NCBI RefSeq assembly: GCF_910596095.1
Contig: NC_056552.1
Location: 14,923,111 to 14,987,110, forward strand
Source: Thunnus maccoyii
Taxonomy: Eukaryota; Chordata; Actinopteri; Scombriformes; Scombridae
DNA length: 64,000 bases
Direction: 5' to 3'
Position numbers and translations under genes: made by a program. The notes under the pieces were generated by a model. That model was given only the letters and a program-made list of their open reading frames with translations. It made no database searches and had not been told where the DNA came from. Shown piece after piece: positions 1-13,170 of the stretch. Numbering within the stretch: position 1 is the first letter of the stretch; each line of letters opens with the position of its first letter.

Positions 1-3000
1 ATATTTTGGATCTTGTATCATTAAGTCATGCCTACAATTATATCCAGAATTAACAAAAGTTTCAAATGTTAGATGACGGCTAAAACCAACAGATCATATA
101 GAGACAGTTTGTCTGTACCACCCTGTCACATCAGGTACCACCCCGTCACAAGGTCATTTTGTTAAAAAATGATGGAAAGGGAGTGAAATGCTTCATAAAT
201 CAATGTTGAATAACATTCTTGTTTGTGGACTAATCAAATGAATATAGCTTTTATTTGAAATTTTGAAGTAAATTAGTATTTTTTGTGCAAACAATGAGGC
301 CTTTAACATGTCGCATTCGAATTTCAAGATTAAGAATCTAAAAATAATAAGAGGAAAACATTAGATTTTTAAAATTTATTTCATGTTTTACTACTTAGAA
401 TGTCCGAATAAAAAGGATAATATTAATAAGGATTTTGTGCCTGAGGTAGGAAAATATGTTTTCTTGAAGGATTAACATAACTTTCATTTTATGGATTTTT
501 TTTTTTTAATTTGCTCTTGATGAAAATTTTGAAAATTGCAAAGTGGAAATGGCATCTGTTTCATAGAATGAGTCGTAGAATGAACTTTAAGCAAATAAGC
601 TTATATTTCAAAATGTCAAACTATTCATTTAACTGCACATTAAAATCACTTATGTTAATTTTTATGTCATGTGAAATATTTGTATTATACTGTATATAGA
701 TTTGCTCATTGATGCTCCTTTAAGTTCAAAAATGCAAATGCAAAAATGAAATGCAAACCAGTGGGGAAATAACTACCCTGTTAAAATCTTAATTAACCAG
801 CTTCCTGCTTCAGCAGCATCTCTAAGATAAAAGGCGTCAAGAACATGCAAAATTTAGGGATTTTGTGACATCTAAATATACATTACTTCATATCTCGGTA
901 TATCTCCACCTCTGGCACTGCTTCCTCCATCTTCTGTGAGTGGGAGGAGAAGATGAAATCATTTTTAAAAACTGTCATATTTATATATTAATTTATTTAT
1001 ATTCCCCCAATCATTTACAAATGTAAATTATTATTGAGATACTGCAGGCAGGTGTCCCATTTGTCAGCAAAGCTTGCACAAGTCAATGAGACTGGAAACC
1101 AATTTCCTGGGAAGTCATATTCTATCATTCTAGTTATGAAAGTAAAGCTTCTATTTTTCAGATACTGTTTAAAGCTGCATTGACTAGCAATATAGTGTTG
1201 CGACAAAATTATGCCTCTGCCAAGGAAGGAGAAACCTGCTTGACACTGAATGGTTTTAACAAGGTGAAAGCCCTGCGTGATCACGTACTGCCGCTAAACA
1301 GTCAGTGCCACAAGGGGGAAATTAATGGCCTTTGGAAGAGGACCCGATATAAAGGGAGTGCTTAATTTACCGAGCCACCTGAGATTCAGGTTGAGTGAAA
1401 GCAGGCCCTATCCCTGGTGACTCACTTCCTCCTCAGTGAGTGTGTGTGTGTGTTTGTGTGTGATGTGAAAGAGATGCAAAGAAACACAAACAGTGATGGT
1501 GAAAGTAAGAAAGAAGCGTGTTTGTGCATTTGTCCTTGTGTGTTTCCAGCTGTAACCTTTGCGCTCTGAGCCAGACATCAAACGTGACGCTTGTACATCA
1601 CATTTGAGTTGCCGCTCTCAATGTATCGACAGCAACATTAAAGCTAATTCAGCCGTTTCTTTCTTTGTTTCTTCTTCTTTCTACTCATCCTTCAGACAGT
1701 GGCAGATGTGGCAAGTCGTGCTCACATGTCTGCCTGCCTGTCTATCTATCTGCTGCTACTAGCATTTACCATTTATCTCCTGCTGAGGACCAACCTACTG
1801 AGACGAGTTTCTGTCGACATTGACGAGCACCGCCCAGCTGTCACTCTCTCCCTCCGTTTCTCTTGTGTTTTTGTTCGGTCCTGTTTTGCCACATTGCTGC
1901 TTTACTTTACTGTTTCTTTGTTGCTTGTTGGAGCACTTTTCTCCTGCAAGGATGAGGGTGTTTCCTCTCTGCACTGCTGTCAAACCAGATGCAAAAATGT
2001 TTCTCTGCTTTAAAATTATATGCTGCCAGTGCTGCAGGGGTCAGTGCATCACTGTATTGTATTGGTTTATTAATGAAAGCTGCATTAATATTTATGGCAA
2101 TTCAAGGACATTTATGTGGACAGTTATTATGCATTATGTATATAGATAAATGCACAGGGAATCATTTTTCCAATGATAATTAAATATGTTCTTTAAATCA
2201 AAAATTGAAGTGTAGGCTATCTCGACTCGGTGAAGCATGTCTAACTTACTGTAACAATAATTGCATCTTATAATAATAATAATTGAAATTAGACACTTCT
2301 TGATGGATCATATTACATATTTATCATACATTTTTGATAATATACAAACAAACATGACCAGGTTTGCTAAAAAGTTATAGCTGCATCCAGAGCTGAGTCA
2401 ATAACTGATTCAACAGAAAATTAATCACAGCTATTTTGATAAACAATTAATATAAATAATTTTGTTTTAGTAAAAATGCCAAAATGTAGCTGTTATTATT
2501 TGCTGGTTTTCTAGTCATCTATAATTGCAAATCTAATATCTTTTGGTTTGGGACTGTTGGTTGGAAAAAACAAGCATTTTCAATATGTCCACTTGGGCTT
2601 GGGTAAATTGTAATCAGCAGTTTTCTCTATTTTCTAACATGTTATACACCAAACCATTAATCCGCTTATAAAAAAGAAAGAATTGGCAGCTTAATCAATG
2701 ATTAAAATAATTGTTGGTTGCAGCCCTAGCTGCGTCTATGCATAATAAGTGCTATTGTACTGTAAATAACATGAGCGCTGATCAAGAATGTGGCCAACTT
2801 TAATTTTTTGGCTGAAGAGTATCCACGTCCCATAAGAATTTACAACCCATGCGTATCCCTTACTATCCCTGACAATTGATTGCAGTTGCCATGTCACAGT
2901 GCATTTACACAGCTCCATCATTAGGATTTACTGCACCATGCCTCATTTCTCCACTCAGCTTTGTGGGCAACCCATCAGACAGTGACCTTGAGCTATGTGC

Positions 3001-5802
3001 TACCTGAAAACAAGCCACAGCATTGTTTCCACAGAGCAGGTATAGTACTACGGAGTTGATGTAGAGTCAATTTACTCTACAACACTCCACAGTACAGTCT
3101 GATGCTACAATGGCTATGGCTTTATGGGCTCTAAAACATCACTGTTTCTCTTAACATAGATTAAAAGACATATTGGAACACTTCATCTCTTCAGCAGCAG
3201 TGCTACAGTGGTGAACTGCACACAGCAGGCTTCTTAACAGCACATTTCATCTCGCTCACCTCTCTGAAGAGAGGTTTGATCTTTAAAAAAAAAAGTCAAA
3301 TCGCTACATTTCTTCTAAGATTTTATCCTTCTGTTCAAGATAAAGAAAATCCATGAAACAACTGATACTGCACTGGATAAACGTGGAACTGTTGAGTGCA
3401 AACAGGAAATTTTTGGTTTGTTTACTTTTTGCCCTCTGTATATGATTGATGGCACATGAATGTGACGCTCCGTAGCAGCCGATTGGGAGAGTTCTGGATG
3501 TCTGACCTTCCACCGGCACGTGAGGAGTTGTGGCTTAAAAGATCATTTTTTCATAATTTAAGAAAAAATCATCATTTGCCGACAGCAGAATTCCCAGGAT
3601 CAAGATCATCACCCTAAATCTAATCAACTGATCTTTGAAAGAAAGCAAGAAACCCAGAGAAACATATGGGTAGCACTTAAAACACCTTCTGTACTTTGTT
3701 TTGCTGTAATTACATCATGCTCAGGCAGGTTCATTTACTTAAAAAAAGACCTTCGGTTATAGGGAGAAGTAAAAGGCAAGACTGAGTAAGATACAGTGTA
3801 GCCAGTGTATCTATTATTGCAGCTTGTTCTGCTTTAGTTTGCTACCAACCACAACTCAATAAGGCGCAAATTTCAGTTCAAACTACTAGTTCTACTCTAT
3901 ACCGTTGGGCATTAAGGTATCTAATACTGAACATAATCTAAACAATCCCAACAATATCCACAGCAATATCTGTAATATTGGCACATTTGTTGTGCGGACA
4001 AATCTGACCGAGATCAAACATGACTGCGTGCCCCATGGGTAAATAACCTACTGCTTTCATTCTGTTTGAAATAACAGAATGAAAACAGTACAGCAGGCGT
4101 TGCAGACAGAGTATTAAACCATCCAAATGTATAAGCCTGTGTGGAGGGAGAAAGTTGATGATATTGCATTTTGCGCCTATATGATGCTGCTTTGATTAAT
4201 TGCAATTAAAGACACCACATTTTTCTATGCCTTCCTAGGCTATTAATAAAGGCGCAAATGATAATGACATGACATCAAAATCCTCCTCATAGAGAGAGCT
4301 GAAACATTAACGATAAGTTATTGAGTCGTGGCTTTTAATGTGTCAAACTAAGTGATTTTTATTTTGCGGAACAGAAATAGCTACATGATATGATAATATT
4401 TGCCTGGATAAAATCAGAGTTCAACGCAAAGCATCAAGTATAGCCATATGAATACACTAATAGTGATATTAAAATACCGGGAGCTTTCTGGTGGCTTTCC
4501 CTCGAGGGGTCAGAAAGTAAACTGTCACTTGAGATCATCACGCTATTCCGCAGAGGCGACAGAAGCACGACTAACTCTCCCTGTCACAACAAAGCACTGC
4601 TGCCCCTTAGATATCTGCTAACGTTGGACTGGAGAAAAGCAGATTTAATGTATAAGAGATGCCTGCTAAAGCGAGCAAATGAAGGGGACTACACTCTATT
4701 GAGTAAAAGACATTTCCTGATGAATTGTGATGATGAAAAGATTTTTTTTCTCTACCATCTGACAAACAATCAATAATGATAATGCTGAGACATACTCTCG
4801 TAAAAAATAATGATGTGAAACTCCATCTAGAAGTCATAAAGTCTGCAGAGAATAAAACATATTGTTGATGGGAATTCAGAAACACATTTCCAAGCAGGTG
4901 TGAATTGGAAAATGCAGTGATTGACATTGCTGTTTTCATCTCTTTCATTTATAAAGTTCTATAACACAAAATGCATTTCTCTTCTCTTTTATCATAGCCA
5001 GCAGCTGCCTCAGCTCTCCTTTCATTCTCAGGAACCAGCTTTCATACAAAGCTAGATCACTGTCAGCTCTCAGTGCTTCAGAGTAGTGGCATTTGTGTCT
5101 TTAGGTAAGAGTGGCCTTAAGAAATACGTTCTTTACCTCATTGTGGCCCACTGAGTATTGGTTCAATTGATCTTTTAGTCAATAAGTGCAGTTTCCCACC
5201 TACTGTCCCCTGGGGGCCCATAGATCTCATCTGCGGACATTTGAAGCAGAGGCTGAACTTAGATATACAGCCAATTGAGAGATGTTTTGCTGACTGAGGG
5301 GGGACAGTTTATGATGACCCTGACTGTTGCAGGCAACACACTCCTGCTCTCCTCCTTCGAGGATGAAGAGGGAGGAGAGCAGAAACACAAGACGAGCTGT
5401 GTGTAAAACTGTGTTCATCATGAAACCAGCACGGAAATAGTTGTTGCTGCAGGGGGTAAATGTAAATGGTCACTCATTAAAATACATCTTATGCTGGAGC
5501 CTCATGTTAAAACCATAGCCTCTCTGCAAATCATTGTGGCCCTCAGGGAATGCAATCAATTCTGAAGATGAATGGAAATTCAATGCATGAGTTGGAAAGC
5601 ACTCATAAAACATAATGAGAGCAATTTCAGAACAAATTAAGTAGCTGTCATTTAGTCTCAGCTCTTGATAATGGCCTTTCAAGAGTTAAGATGCGGGGCG
5701 AGGGGCAGATGCTCACTGCGCAAAAGTGCGCCTGCTTTTCTAGTATTTTTTTTTTTTTTGGAAAATGTATTGCGCTCCTCAGCTGTATAACCTGTAGCCT
5801 AC
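1..5802 (-). other. kcnj3: kcnj3 intron 1 (part)
   Basis: This is the non-coding stretch downstream of the kcnj3 exon-1 splice donor on the minus strand. I see no open frame here that resembles the conserved cytoplasmic C-terminal domain of an inward rectifier, so exon 2 must lie beyond the left edge. The stretch is AT-rich and contains one inverted-repeat element remnant near 2380-2728. A short imperfect tandem pair built on TACCACCC(T/C)GTCAC lies at about 117-150. The small open frames in it have no recognisable domain. Confidence 0.7.
2380..2728. mobile_element. Diverged MITE, GCTGCAAC-terminus family
   Basis: The left end has AGCTGCATCC near 2380 and the right end has GGTTGCAGCCCT near 2716, which form inverted termini. 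The interior is rich in TTAATCA and TTGATAA-type motifs. The same layout occurs, better preserved, at 23021-23301. This is a non-autonomous element with no coding capacity. The assignment is by pattern only, and the superfamily is not certain. Confidence 0.5.
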
Positions 5803-6471
5803 CTTGATGAGTTTGCACCTGATCTGCGCGGACACCATATGGCTGTTCCGCAGGTTCCCCACTCGGAACATGAGGCACAACTTCCCGTCCCGCTGGGAAA
5901 TGACCGCGTCCTGGCTGAACATCAGCGTCTCCGCGCGCTTCTTCGGCTGCGACATCTTGATGAACATACAGCCGATGAGAAAGGCGTCCACGATGGACCC
6001 CAACAGCGACTGGAAGAGGAAGAGGATGATACCTTCGGGGCACTTCTCCGTGATGTAGCGGTAGCCGTAACCGATGGTCGCCTCCGTCTCGATGAAAAAC
6101 AGGAACGCGGAGGGAAAGTTGTACACGTTGGCGACGCACGGAGTGTAGGACGAGTCGTGGCCGCCGTGGCTCAGGTCGCCGCGGATGTAAGCGATGACCC
6201 ACCACATTGAAGCCATGACCAGCCATGCAACTGTGTAAGTGAGGATGAAGATGAGTAGGTTCCAGCGCCACTTGAGATCCACCAGCGTGGTGAACAGATC
6301 GGAGATGTACCGGCTGGTCTCCCCGCCAAGGTTACCGTGCTGGACATTGCAGCGACCGTTCTTCTCCACAAACCGCTGCCTCTTTCTCTTCACCGGTGCG
6401 GAAAAAGTCATACCCCGATTGGTGTTTACCACCTGGTAGTCCTCGCCAAATTTCCTCCGTAAAGCTGACAT
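5803..6471 (-). CDS. kcnj3: GIRK1 / Kir3.1 potassium channel, exon 1 (partial)
   Basis: This exon encodes the first 223 residues of a G-protein-gated inward-rectifier K+ channel subunit. The ATG at 6471 gives [15 protein letters not shown], the GIRK1-type N-terminus; a GTG four codons upstream in the same frame is not used as a start. Visible parts are the [13 protein letters not shown] motif (31-43), TM1 (about 70-94), the pore helix and the T-I-G-Y-G selectivity filter (132-136), TM2 (about 148-172) and the PKKR phosphoinositide-binding segment (176-179). The second Phe of the pore-helix LFFIE (126) is the GIRK1-specific residue, where other GIRKs have Ser; this separates it from kcnj6, kcnj9 and kcnj5. 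TM2 carries Asp162. The exon ends at ...CKLIK before a GT donor at 5802-5801, in phase 0. The remaining cytoplasmic domain is outside the window. GIRK1 forms heterotetramers opened by G-beta-gamma in neurons and atrium. Confidence 0.95.
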
Positions 6472-9400
6472 TGTATCAATCACCTACTTGTGACAAGCAA
6501 TCAATACTTGTGCCGAATCAGGCTCTTTACGCAAGTTTGGTACCCAGTGCCCAAAAGCATACAATAACATTCAGTGCGTTACTCGCATCCTGTGAGATGA
6601 AGATGCGCCTCTCTCATGTAAATTAATCCTAAGTGAGCAGAGATTCTGCGCAATACATGATTCAGAGTCGATCCTTTACGCAAAGGAGTATCTTGCAAGT
6701 GCCAACTTTTTGCTCAGGTCTCATCCATTGAGTAAAAACAAAAAACATCACATAAAAAAACCTTTAAAACAAAAGCTGCATTCAAATAGCTGGATTCAAA
6801 GGTGCGTGTATGTCCTTGCGGATCCACTGAGGTGCAGCTACAGTAAACCTGTGAATGTGAATAACAGACTACAGTGCGCTCTTGTGCCTGAGGGAGCACA
6901 TTCGGGTAGGAGTGACTTCAAATTAAAGACTGTAAAGGATCAGCAGCACGGGTGGCAAATTTCTCTTTCACTTGAGGAGGGGGGGGGGGGGGTCCTGATG
7001 TGGAGTTAAAGAGAGGGAAATGATTTTTTGGCTTGTATCCAGTCAGGTAAATCATCAGTGCGAGCAAACAATGTGATAGTGAAACCAAGCCCGTCAACCT
7101 TTTAGTCTTTTATTCATTTTTTTTTATACACATTACTTTGTCATTCGTTTCCTGATGCCCAATTTTCTCCTTCTTGTGGAAAACACTGTACTGTAAAATT
7201 GGTTATAATGAATAGGCTACTTGTGCCTATTAGCAGCTATTTGGTGCCCCCTAGTGTTCCTGCGGTGGAAGTAACACTGGAAAAATGCCAATATGAACCA
7301 TACTGTATTGTTCCTCTAGATAGAATACTCCTGTGTCTGGGGGATGCTGAAGAAATATCTCAACAAAACTACGGGTTTATCTGAATATTACTGTCAGGAA
7401 ATACGATAGGTTGCTAATAGTCAATCATTTCACGCCAAATTCCCAGTGGAATATGACCAAATTAAGAAGCTATTTCTTATTTGTTGTCAAAGCTATTGAC
7501 ACAATTGGAATATGGAATCATTGCTGTGATTATGTGTGTCTGAGTGCTGTATCGCTTTAATTTACAGGTCCTTCAATTCTATACCAATTTCCTTGATATG
7601 TTGAAGTGTCATTTGCAGGTATGTAACAGTCCATTTTTAGGACATTTTACAGACAGGTGGTGCAATTTGTTACAAATTACAAGAAAAAACAGAAAAAGTG
7701 GTTTAGTTGGTAAAAGCTATCTCAATATGTTAGGCTGGTTGTTAATTTGCAAAATATTCTTAATAAATTAGACTTTGACAATAATACACATTAGCATGTT
7801 AGATTTTTTTCTTGAACATGCATTTCCCATATACTACTAAATGACATAACTCTTTCAAAGAAAAGTCCTAGGAATTAACAGATACACAGCTGCTTCTTTT
7901 AGGAAAAAAAATATCCTGGAAATTAGTACGAAAGTAAGAGATCCGTAAAAGAAAGTGTTAATGAAATGGTTGATAGACGCTCACTCATTATAGAGTTTTT
8001 AAGAAACAACCTAATGTTCTAATATATCGCTTTACACACAAACTACATGCAGAAAACTACATTTTTTTCTCACAGTCCACTTGCACTGCTGTCTAACTGA
8101 AAATAAAGGAATATGAGGATGATAGGGAGCGCAGAAAAACAGAAACATCCAGTGGGAGTCAGGCAAGCGGGAAATGAAGCATTCCACAATGAGTTGTTCA
8201 GTGTTGGGTGGGAAGAGTGCTTTTGTTATATACAAAGTAAATAGTAAAAAAAAAAGATAGTACACCTACGCTTGTTAATGTTGGTTTTTTTGGGGGCGGG
8301 GTTATGAACAGTGGAAAATAATCTGTACCCAAAATGGGAGACCCTCAATTATCATTTTTTCAAACGCAAGTTCAGTTCTCAAACATTAATTTCAGTGTTA
8401 ACTCAGCTGTTCCATGTTCATAGAGAATGTTATTAGTAACACTTTTTTGGGGGGTTTGATTTTACCACAACACCATCACCAACACTCTCTGACACAATAT
8501 CAACAAAACTGAACATTATAAAGATCACAAAGAAAAGATTTATTGCAGGACTATTATTTAATTGCATGAGATTAATCAGATGATCTTAATAAACTGGCAA
8601 CTCAGAGCATATTCGATGAAGAGTTCAGATGTGAGAATGGCTAGCTATCCACTATTTTAACCTTTATATGGTAATAGGTGTTGGGATGTTTTGTTTGTTT
8701 GTTTGTTTTCATTTTTTTATGATTCACCTAACACACATATGGTACATGGCAAGTCTGCATCTCTATCATGGTTCAGACGACAGGGGAGTGATGAGTCAAA
8801 TAAAATGAAATACCCAGAAAATAGAAGCTACTAACACTAACATGTTTTATTGGACTGTTAAATGATTGCTGATGATTGTAAATGATTGTAAATCTTTAAG
8901 ATGATAACTAACAATTACAAGTTGATAATGAAAACCCCATTTATTTATTAAAGATGAGATGTTGTGCACTTTGACTGTTTTTGCTGGAGGCTCTTGACTA
9001 TTGACAGGAGAAGACATTAAGTGAGCTCTGAACAGCAGGAAAAAAAAAAAAACAATTTTAACTTCTAAAACTTGCCAATATTAAATATCAAATGAAAATG
9101 CATCAATGTGAAACAGAAAAGCTCTCAGGGATCATTATGCAAGCAATCAGAATAACCAGTTCCACCTAAAACCACAAATCTAGTGCTTCTGCAGTTTAAA
9201 GGAAAAGCACATTCTCATCACGATGTATTTTAGACCCAAAGTTTTATGTACACAGTGTGAAGACAATATAAACAACTAGATTTTAACACAGAGTCCCTTT
9301 ACATTACAGGGCCAAAAGATGAGGTCATAATGCAGGACCCACCATAGCTGATATTGTACTTTAATGGTGCACATTTCAGGGATGAAATTCGCAATTAATC

Positions 9401-10690
9401 AAATTATCTATAAACAATTCACAGTGAAACTGGAGCTTATAGGGAACTTGGCAGTCTGTAGCACTGGGATGGTTGCCTGCTTTGGCCTGTTGGCAATCCA
9501 GAGCTGTTTTTTTTGTTTTGTTTTTTGTAGGGATGCACCGATCTGATACACCAGATCTGTATCGGCACCAATATTCACCTTGTTAAGAGGGTTATCAGCC
9601 ATATGTGACTGATCAACATCAAATACAGTTTCCTTGGCAAAAAATTGCTAAGTTTTTACAAATTTATTTAAGAATATCTGTCAAGTGAGCACAAACTAAA
9701 CAAATGTAACTAGGTGTTAGGTCATAATTTACTTTACTTTTAATTAAAATTAAATGTTGATGCAGTGCCCCTCTACAAAACAGGGCAACAAGATAAAGTA
9801 ATAATGCAGGACTCGCCTTAGTTGATATAGCACTTAAGTTGTGCAAATTCCCTATCAAATTTGCAATTAATTAATTTGCCAAGATCAAAGTGACTTTCAG
9901 TAAACCTGGATGGAGGCACCTGGAAGTCCTGAGTCAGTTGCCCATTTTTCTTGGTTGGTAATGAAGCCTTGATTAAATTAAGTGTTTCTACTGTATCATT
10001 AACTGACTCAAATAGCAACACAATCCCCTGGCATGGTGTGTTACATCAACACTACTTTTGTTATTATTATTAATTGCAAACTGCACATATACTATGAACA
10101 TTTGCACACTCCCAGTCAATATTTTGTACATTTAATTTCATTGTCTCTGATTTGAATTTTAAACCTGTAGCAGCTCTTCTCACTTAGAATATATTTTACA
10201 CATTTTTTATTGTAAATTATTATTTTTAAAAAAAACCCTTGTTCTATGTTATTTAGGATTACTTGATGCACCACAACACCAAGGCAAATTCCTAGTATGT
10301 GCAAACCTAGTTGGCAATAAACCTGGTTGTGATTCTGATTCTCATGAGGAGGAGCAAATATATCTGTGCAGGCCTCTATTTGATTGCATAATGATATACA
10401 GAGAGGCCTCATTTGGGAAGCCCCCTTGGCTATAAACAATATATCATGCAATCCTATTTTAAGAATGCAGCCTAAATAAACATCCGTGTTCAGTGTTCTC
10501 AATCTGACACAGTCTTTACAACAAAAAGATCAGAAAGGCGGGTTACTGTATTGCACTATACTGCATTAATACTCACGTTAACGTGGCCACATGTTTTCAG
10601 TGTGTTTACATCAGTGTAGCTCACAGGGCCATCTGAAGTGTCCAGTGCGGCTCTCTCACACCTCTGCAGCCTTCTTCTGTCTCCTCTCAC
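6472..10690. other. Intergenic region between divergent kcnj3 and znf281
   Basis: The part next to 6471 must hold the kcnj3 5' UTR and promoter, but I cannot place the transcription start. A G-run lies at 6978-6992. The rest is AT-rich and contains a repeat cluster at 9300-10085. A possible LINE tail lies near 10300-10345: a GGCAATAAACCTG motif followed by GATTCTGATTCT. I see no host coding exon. Confidence 0.6.
9300..10085. mobile_element. hAT-like repeat remnant with internal direct duplication
   Basis: The motif GGGATGCACCGATC at about 9531, followed by TATCGGCACC, is typical of a common teleost hAT-type non-autonomous repeat. The segment around 9308-9400 is recognisably repeated around 9780-9870: both contain ACAGGGC(C)AA, TAATGCAGGAC, GCACATTT or GCAAATTC, and GCAATTAAT in the same order. 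No transposase frame survives. The outer borders are approximate. Confidence 0.45.
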
Positions 10691-11520
10691 GACCCGTCCG
10701 CTGCACCCACAATTCCCCGCGCCAGGACAAGATGGAAGAAAGCAGCGACCGCCGGAGAACAATGTTTTGGCAATAAAAAAAAACCCAAAAGCGGCGACTA
10801 CGAAGGGATTATAGGCACGTTTGAAACCAACTGCGGTCATGTGTAGGTGAGTGTGAGACAAAATGAGCTTTTATTCGATGCAAAGGTTGTGTTTTTTGTC
10901 GAGATATACGCGGCGGAGTTGTGTGTCTGGGCGCAAACGGGGGAGATGCGGTGAAAGCCAGCATCATTGTTTCTGTTGCATGGGCCGTAATGCGGGTTTT
11001 CAGTCGGGGGCTAGCAGCTAACTAGCTAGCTCATGGCAGCTTGATTGTTATGAACACAGCTGCCTCACAAAGCTCGCAGTTTTTATTTAGCTCAAGTCCA
11101 CATTTACCGCGGCCGTCGAGGAGTGTTTCGCTAGATTAATGTACCGGTAAGCATTATCCGCTTGTAATTACAGCTAAAGTTAGCTATCAATAAATAGCGC
11201 CAGCGTCGCTCGCAGCCAGACAGATTTGATTTCACGGGCGTCATCAAAGCGTTGGGAACCGGAGAATGGAGCAATCCGTGCTGCTGACCTGGTTTTAAAG
11301 CAAACTTGCTGTTTAATTTCACCTTCTCGACTGTTATTATTATCCACCAGACACTGGTTCATGTTATTTGATGTTGAGAGGTAACCCCCCCGCCCGTCCC
11401 TCCTCATATTAAAAGCGTTTCAAGAGTCACCATATGCGTTAATAGCATCCAAACAAGGATCCTGTTTCAGCGTTAGCTAGCCTGATAGCACCACTATGTA
11501 ACAGCCTAAAACGGCACGTT
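10560..11520. promoter_or_regulatory. znf281: CpG-rich znf281 promoter region
   Basis: This stretch is much richer in CG dinucleotides than the AT-rich flanks (for example around 10680-10800, 10905-10960 and 11105-11235). It surrounds the inferred first exon. I see no convincing TATA box, which fits a CpG-island promoter of a broadly expressed regulator. The borders are estimated by eye. Confidence 0.55.
10700..10846 (+). other. znf281: znf281 non-coding exon 1 (5' UTR)
   Basis: A good donor (GTGTAG, then GTGAGT at 10847) lies inside the CpG-rich segment, with no long open frame before it. The next acceptor with coding sequence is at 13098. The 5' end given is a guess, because the transcription start cannot be read from the sequence. 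Confidence 0.45.
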
Positions 11521-13098
11521 ACTTTGCTTATATCGGATCGGAATTTAATGTATTTATTTTAAATGCGGTTTATTTCAGACCATATCGCTTTGAATGTTGG
11601 TGCAACTTTATTTGAATGGGCGATTTTGGTTTGTAGGGCGTCGTAGCCGATTGTTTTGATTGAGGACCTCAAGATGCGTTGATTGTGTCTCATTGTGGCT
11701 AGCTAACTATGCTAACTAGCTGGCTAACTATTATGCATCACAAAAGCTCATCCGCTTTCTGGTGAACTGAGTGTCGCGTAGCCAAATGGTCGGCTGGTCT
11801 AGATTAAACAATAAATCCTCACTCCATTTGTTTTCTGTGCTTGTTTCGACAAACCTCCCCGCTTACTCACCCAGCTGCCTAAAACGAGTGAAATGTCCAG
11901 CTGGATTTGACCTAAATATCGTTTGTTTTAGGCAAGTGTACTGAACCGACTAATTTGCCAGTATTGCGACCAATGCCGCCAGCTTTTGCGTTCATGTTGG
12001 GTTATTAGCCGTATAAAGATGGCAAGTGGTGTTGTCCAGCTTGCATCAAAGTGCTAAAACAATAGAGATGTCTGTCTACAAGCTATTAATCTACTGCACA
12101 GATTTTGGCTACAGTCCAAGTCACATGTGGAACAATACGAGATGTGGATGAAATATTTCAGAGGCAACCTTTGATGTTTTTTTGGCCCCCTTGAAGTCAC
12201 AGAAACGTGGTTTTTTTATTGAGTGCTGTTTTTAACTTTAGAGCCACTTAATAAAACCCTCATTCAACATAGATCACAGATGTTATTCATCCTTAATGCA
12301 TGTCTCTCTAAAGCTTTTTATCCAGATTTTTAAACTTAACAATACATAGTCATTGATATAAAAATATTGTCTATAAATTCATATTGACTGCATTAATTCA
12401 TCTTATATTAAAACTATGTTTGATGGATGGTGTAGACAAAACTGCGTACTTTCACATTCAAGCTTAGATGGCTGTCCTCACTAGTCGCATTGATTGTTGT
12501 AGTGTTTAAGCTTTGGCAGATTACTGAAGTAAGCTGTGATGATATAACTTAAATAAAGACTTGGAATGACCAGTAATTGTCTTGATTTTGTCAGTAATGT
12601 TTACAGTATATCGAGTGTTTCCATATTATCCCCCCTTCTAATGTTAAAGTCCTGATACATAACCCACAATATAAACAGTATTTATTCATTTCGCTGTTCA
12701 GTTTTTCAATATGCACACAGTTGTATTTCACAAAGTTGCAGCCAAGCGAGGGATTTATTTTAATTTAGATTTTTGTCATGGCAAATATTTTCTCAGTATA
12801 AATTAAGTGTATTTTAAGGCTTCCAGCTACTGTACACAGTGCTTCCGTTAGGTAAAGCCCAATAAATCCAATTAAGTAATTAATGGGCCACTGAGAGGAA
12901 ATTCAAAAGAACATTGTACTGTACACAGTACACACAGTGAGGGCTTTGTAGCTGACTAAATTTACTTAACTGCTAAGACTTGTCAGAGATAAGATGCTAT
13001 AAAGACAGTATGCCAATTATGTTGGATTGCAACTTATTTCTTCATGTCTGTAATTATCTATATTTAACATGACATTTTCTGTCTGTCCTTTTTTTCAG
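10847..13098 (+). other. znf281: znf281 intron 1
   Basis: This 2.25-kb intron is CpG-rich at its start and AT-rich after about 12200. It ends in a pyrimidine tract and CAG at 13096-13098. I recognised no repeat family or exon inside it. Confidence 0.5.
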
Positions 13099-13170
13099 GA
13101 TATTCTTCTCCTGCATTCCTCTTTAGATTTATTGCCCTCCTTCTCCCCTGCACACAGCAAAACCACCACC

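Noticed and set aside
1699..2149. Overlapping hydrophobic open frames of 104 and 109 codons
   Set aside because: They arise from T/C-rich sequence read in two frames. There is no conserved motif and no promoter or poly(A) context.
4607..4948. 113-codon minus-strand frame in kcnj3 intron 1
   Set aside because: No domain, no signal of coding bias and no splice context. A frame of this length is expected by chance over 5.8 kb and six frames.
5648..6271. 207-codon minus-strand frame over the kcnj3 exon
   Set aside because: It is an alternate-frame shadow of the GC-rich kcnj3 exon, with Arg/His/Pro-rich low-complexity content and no domain.
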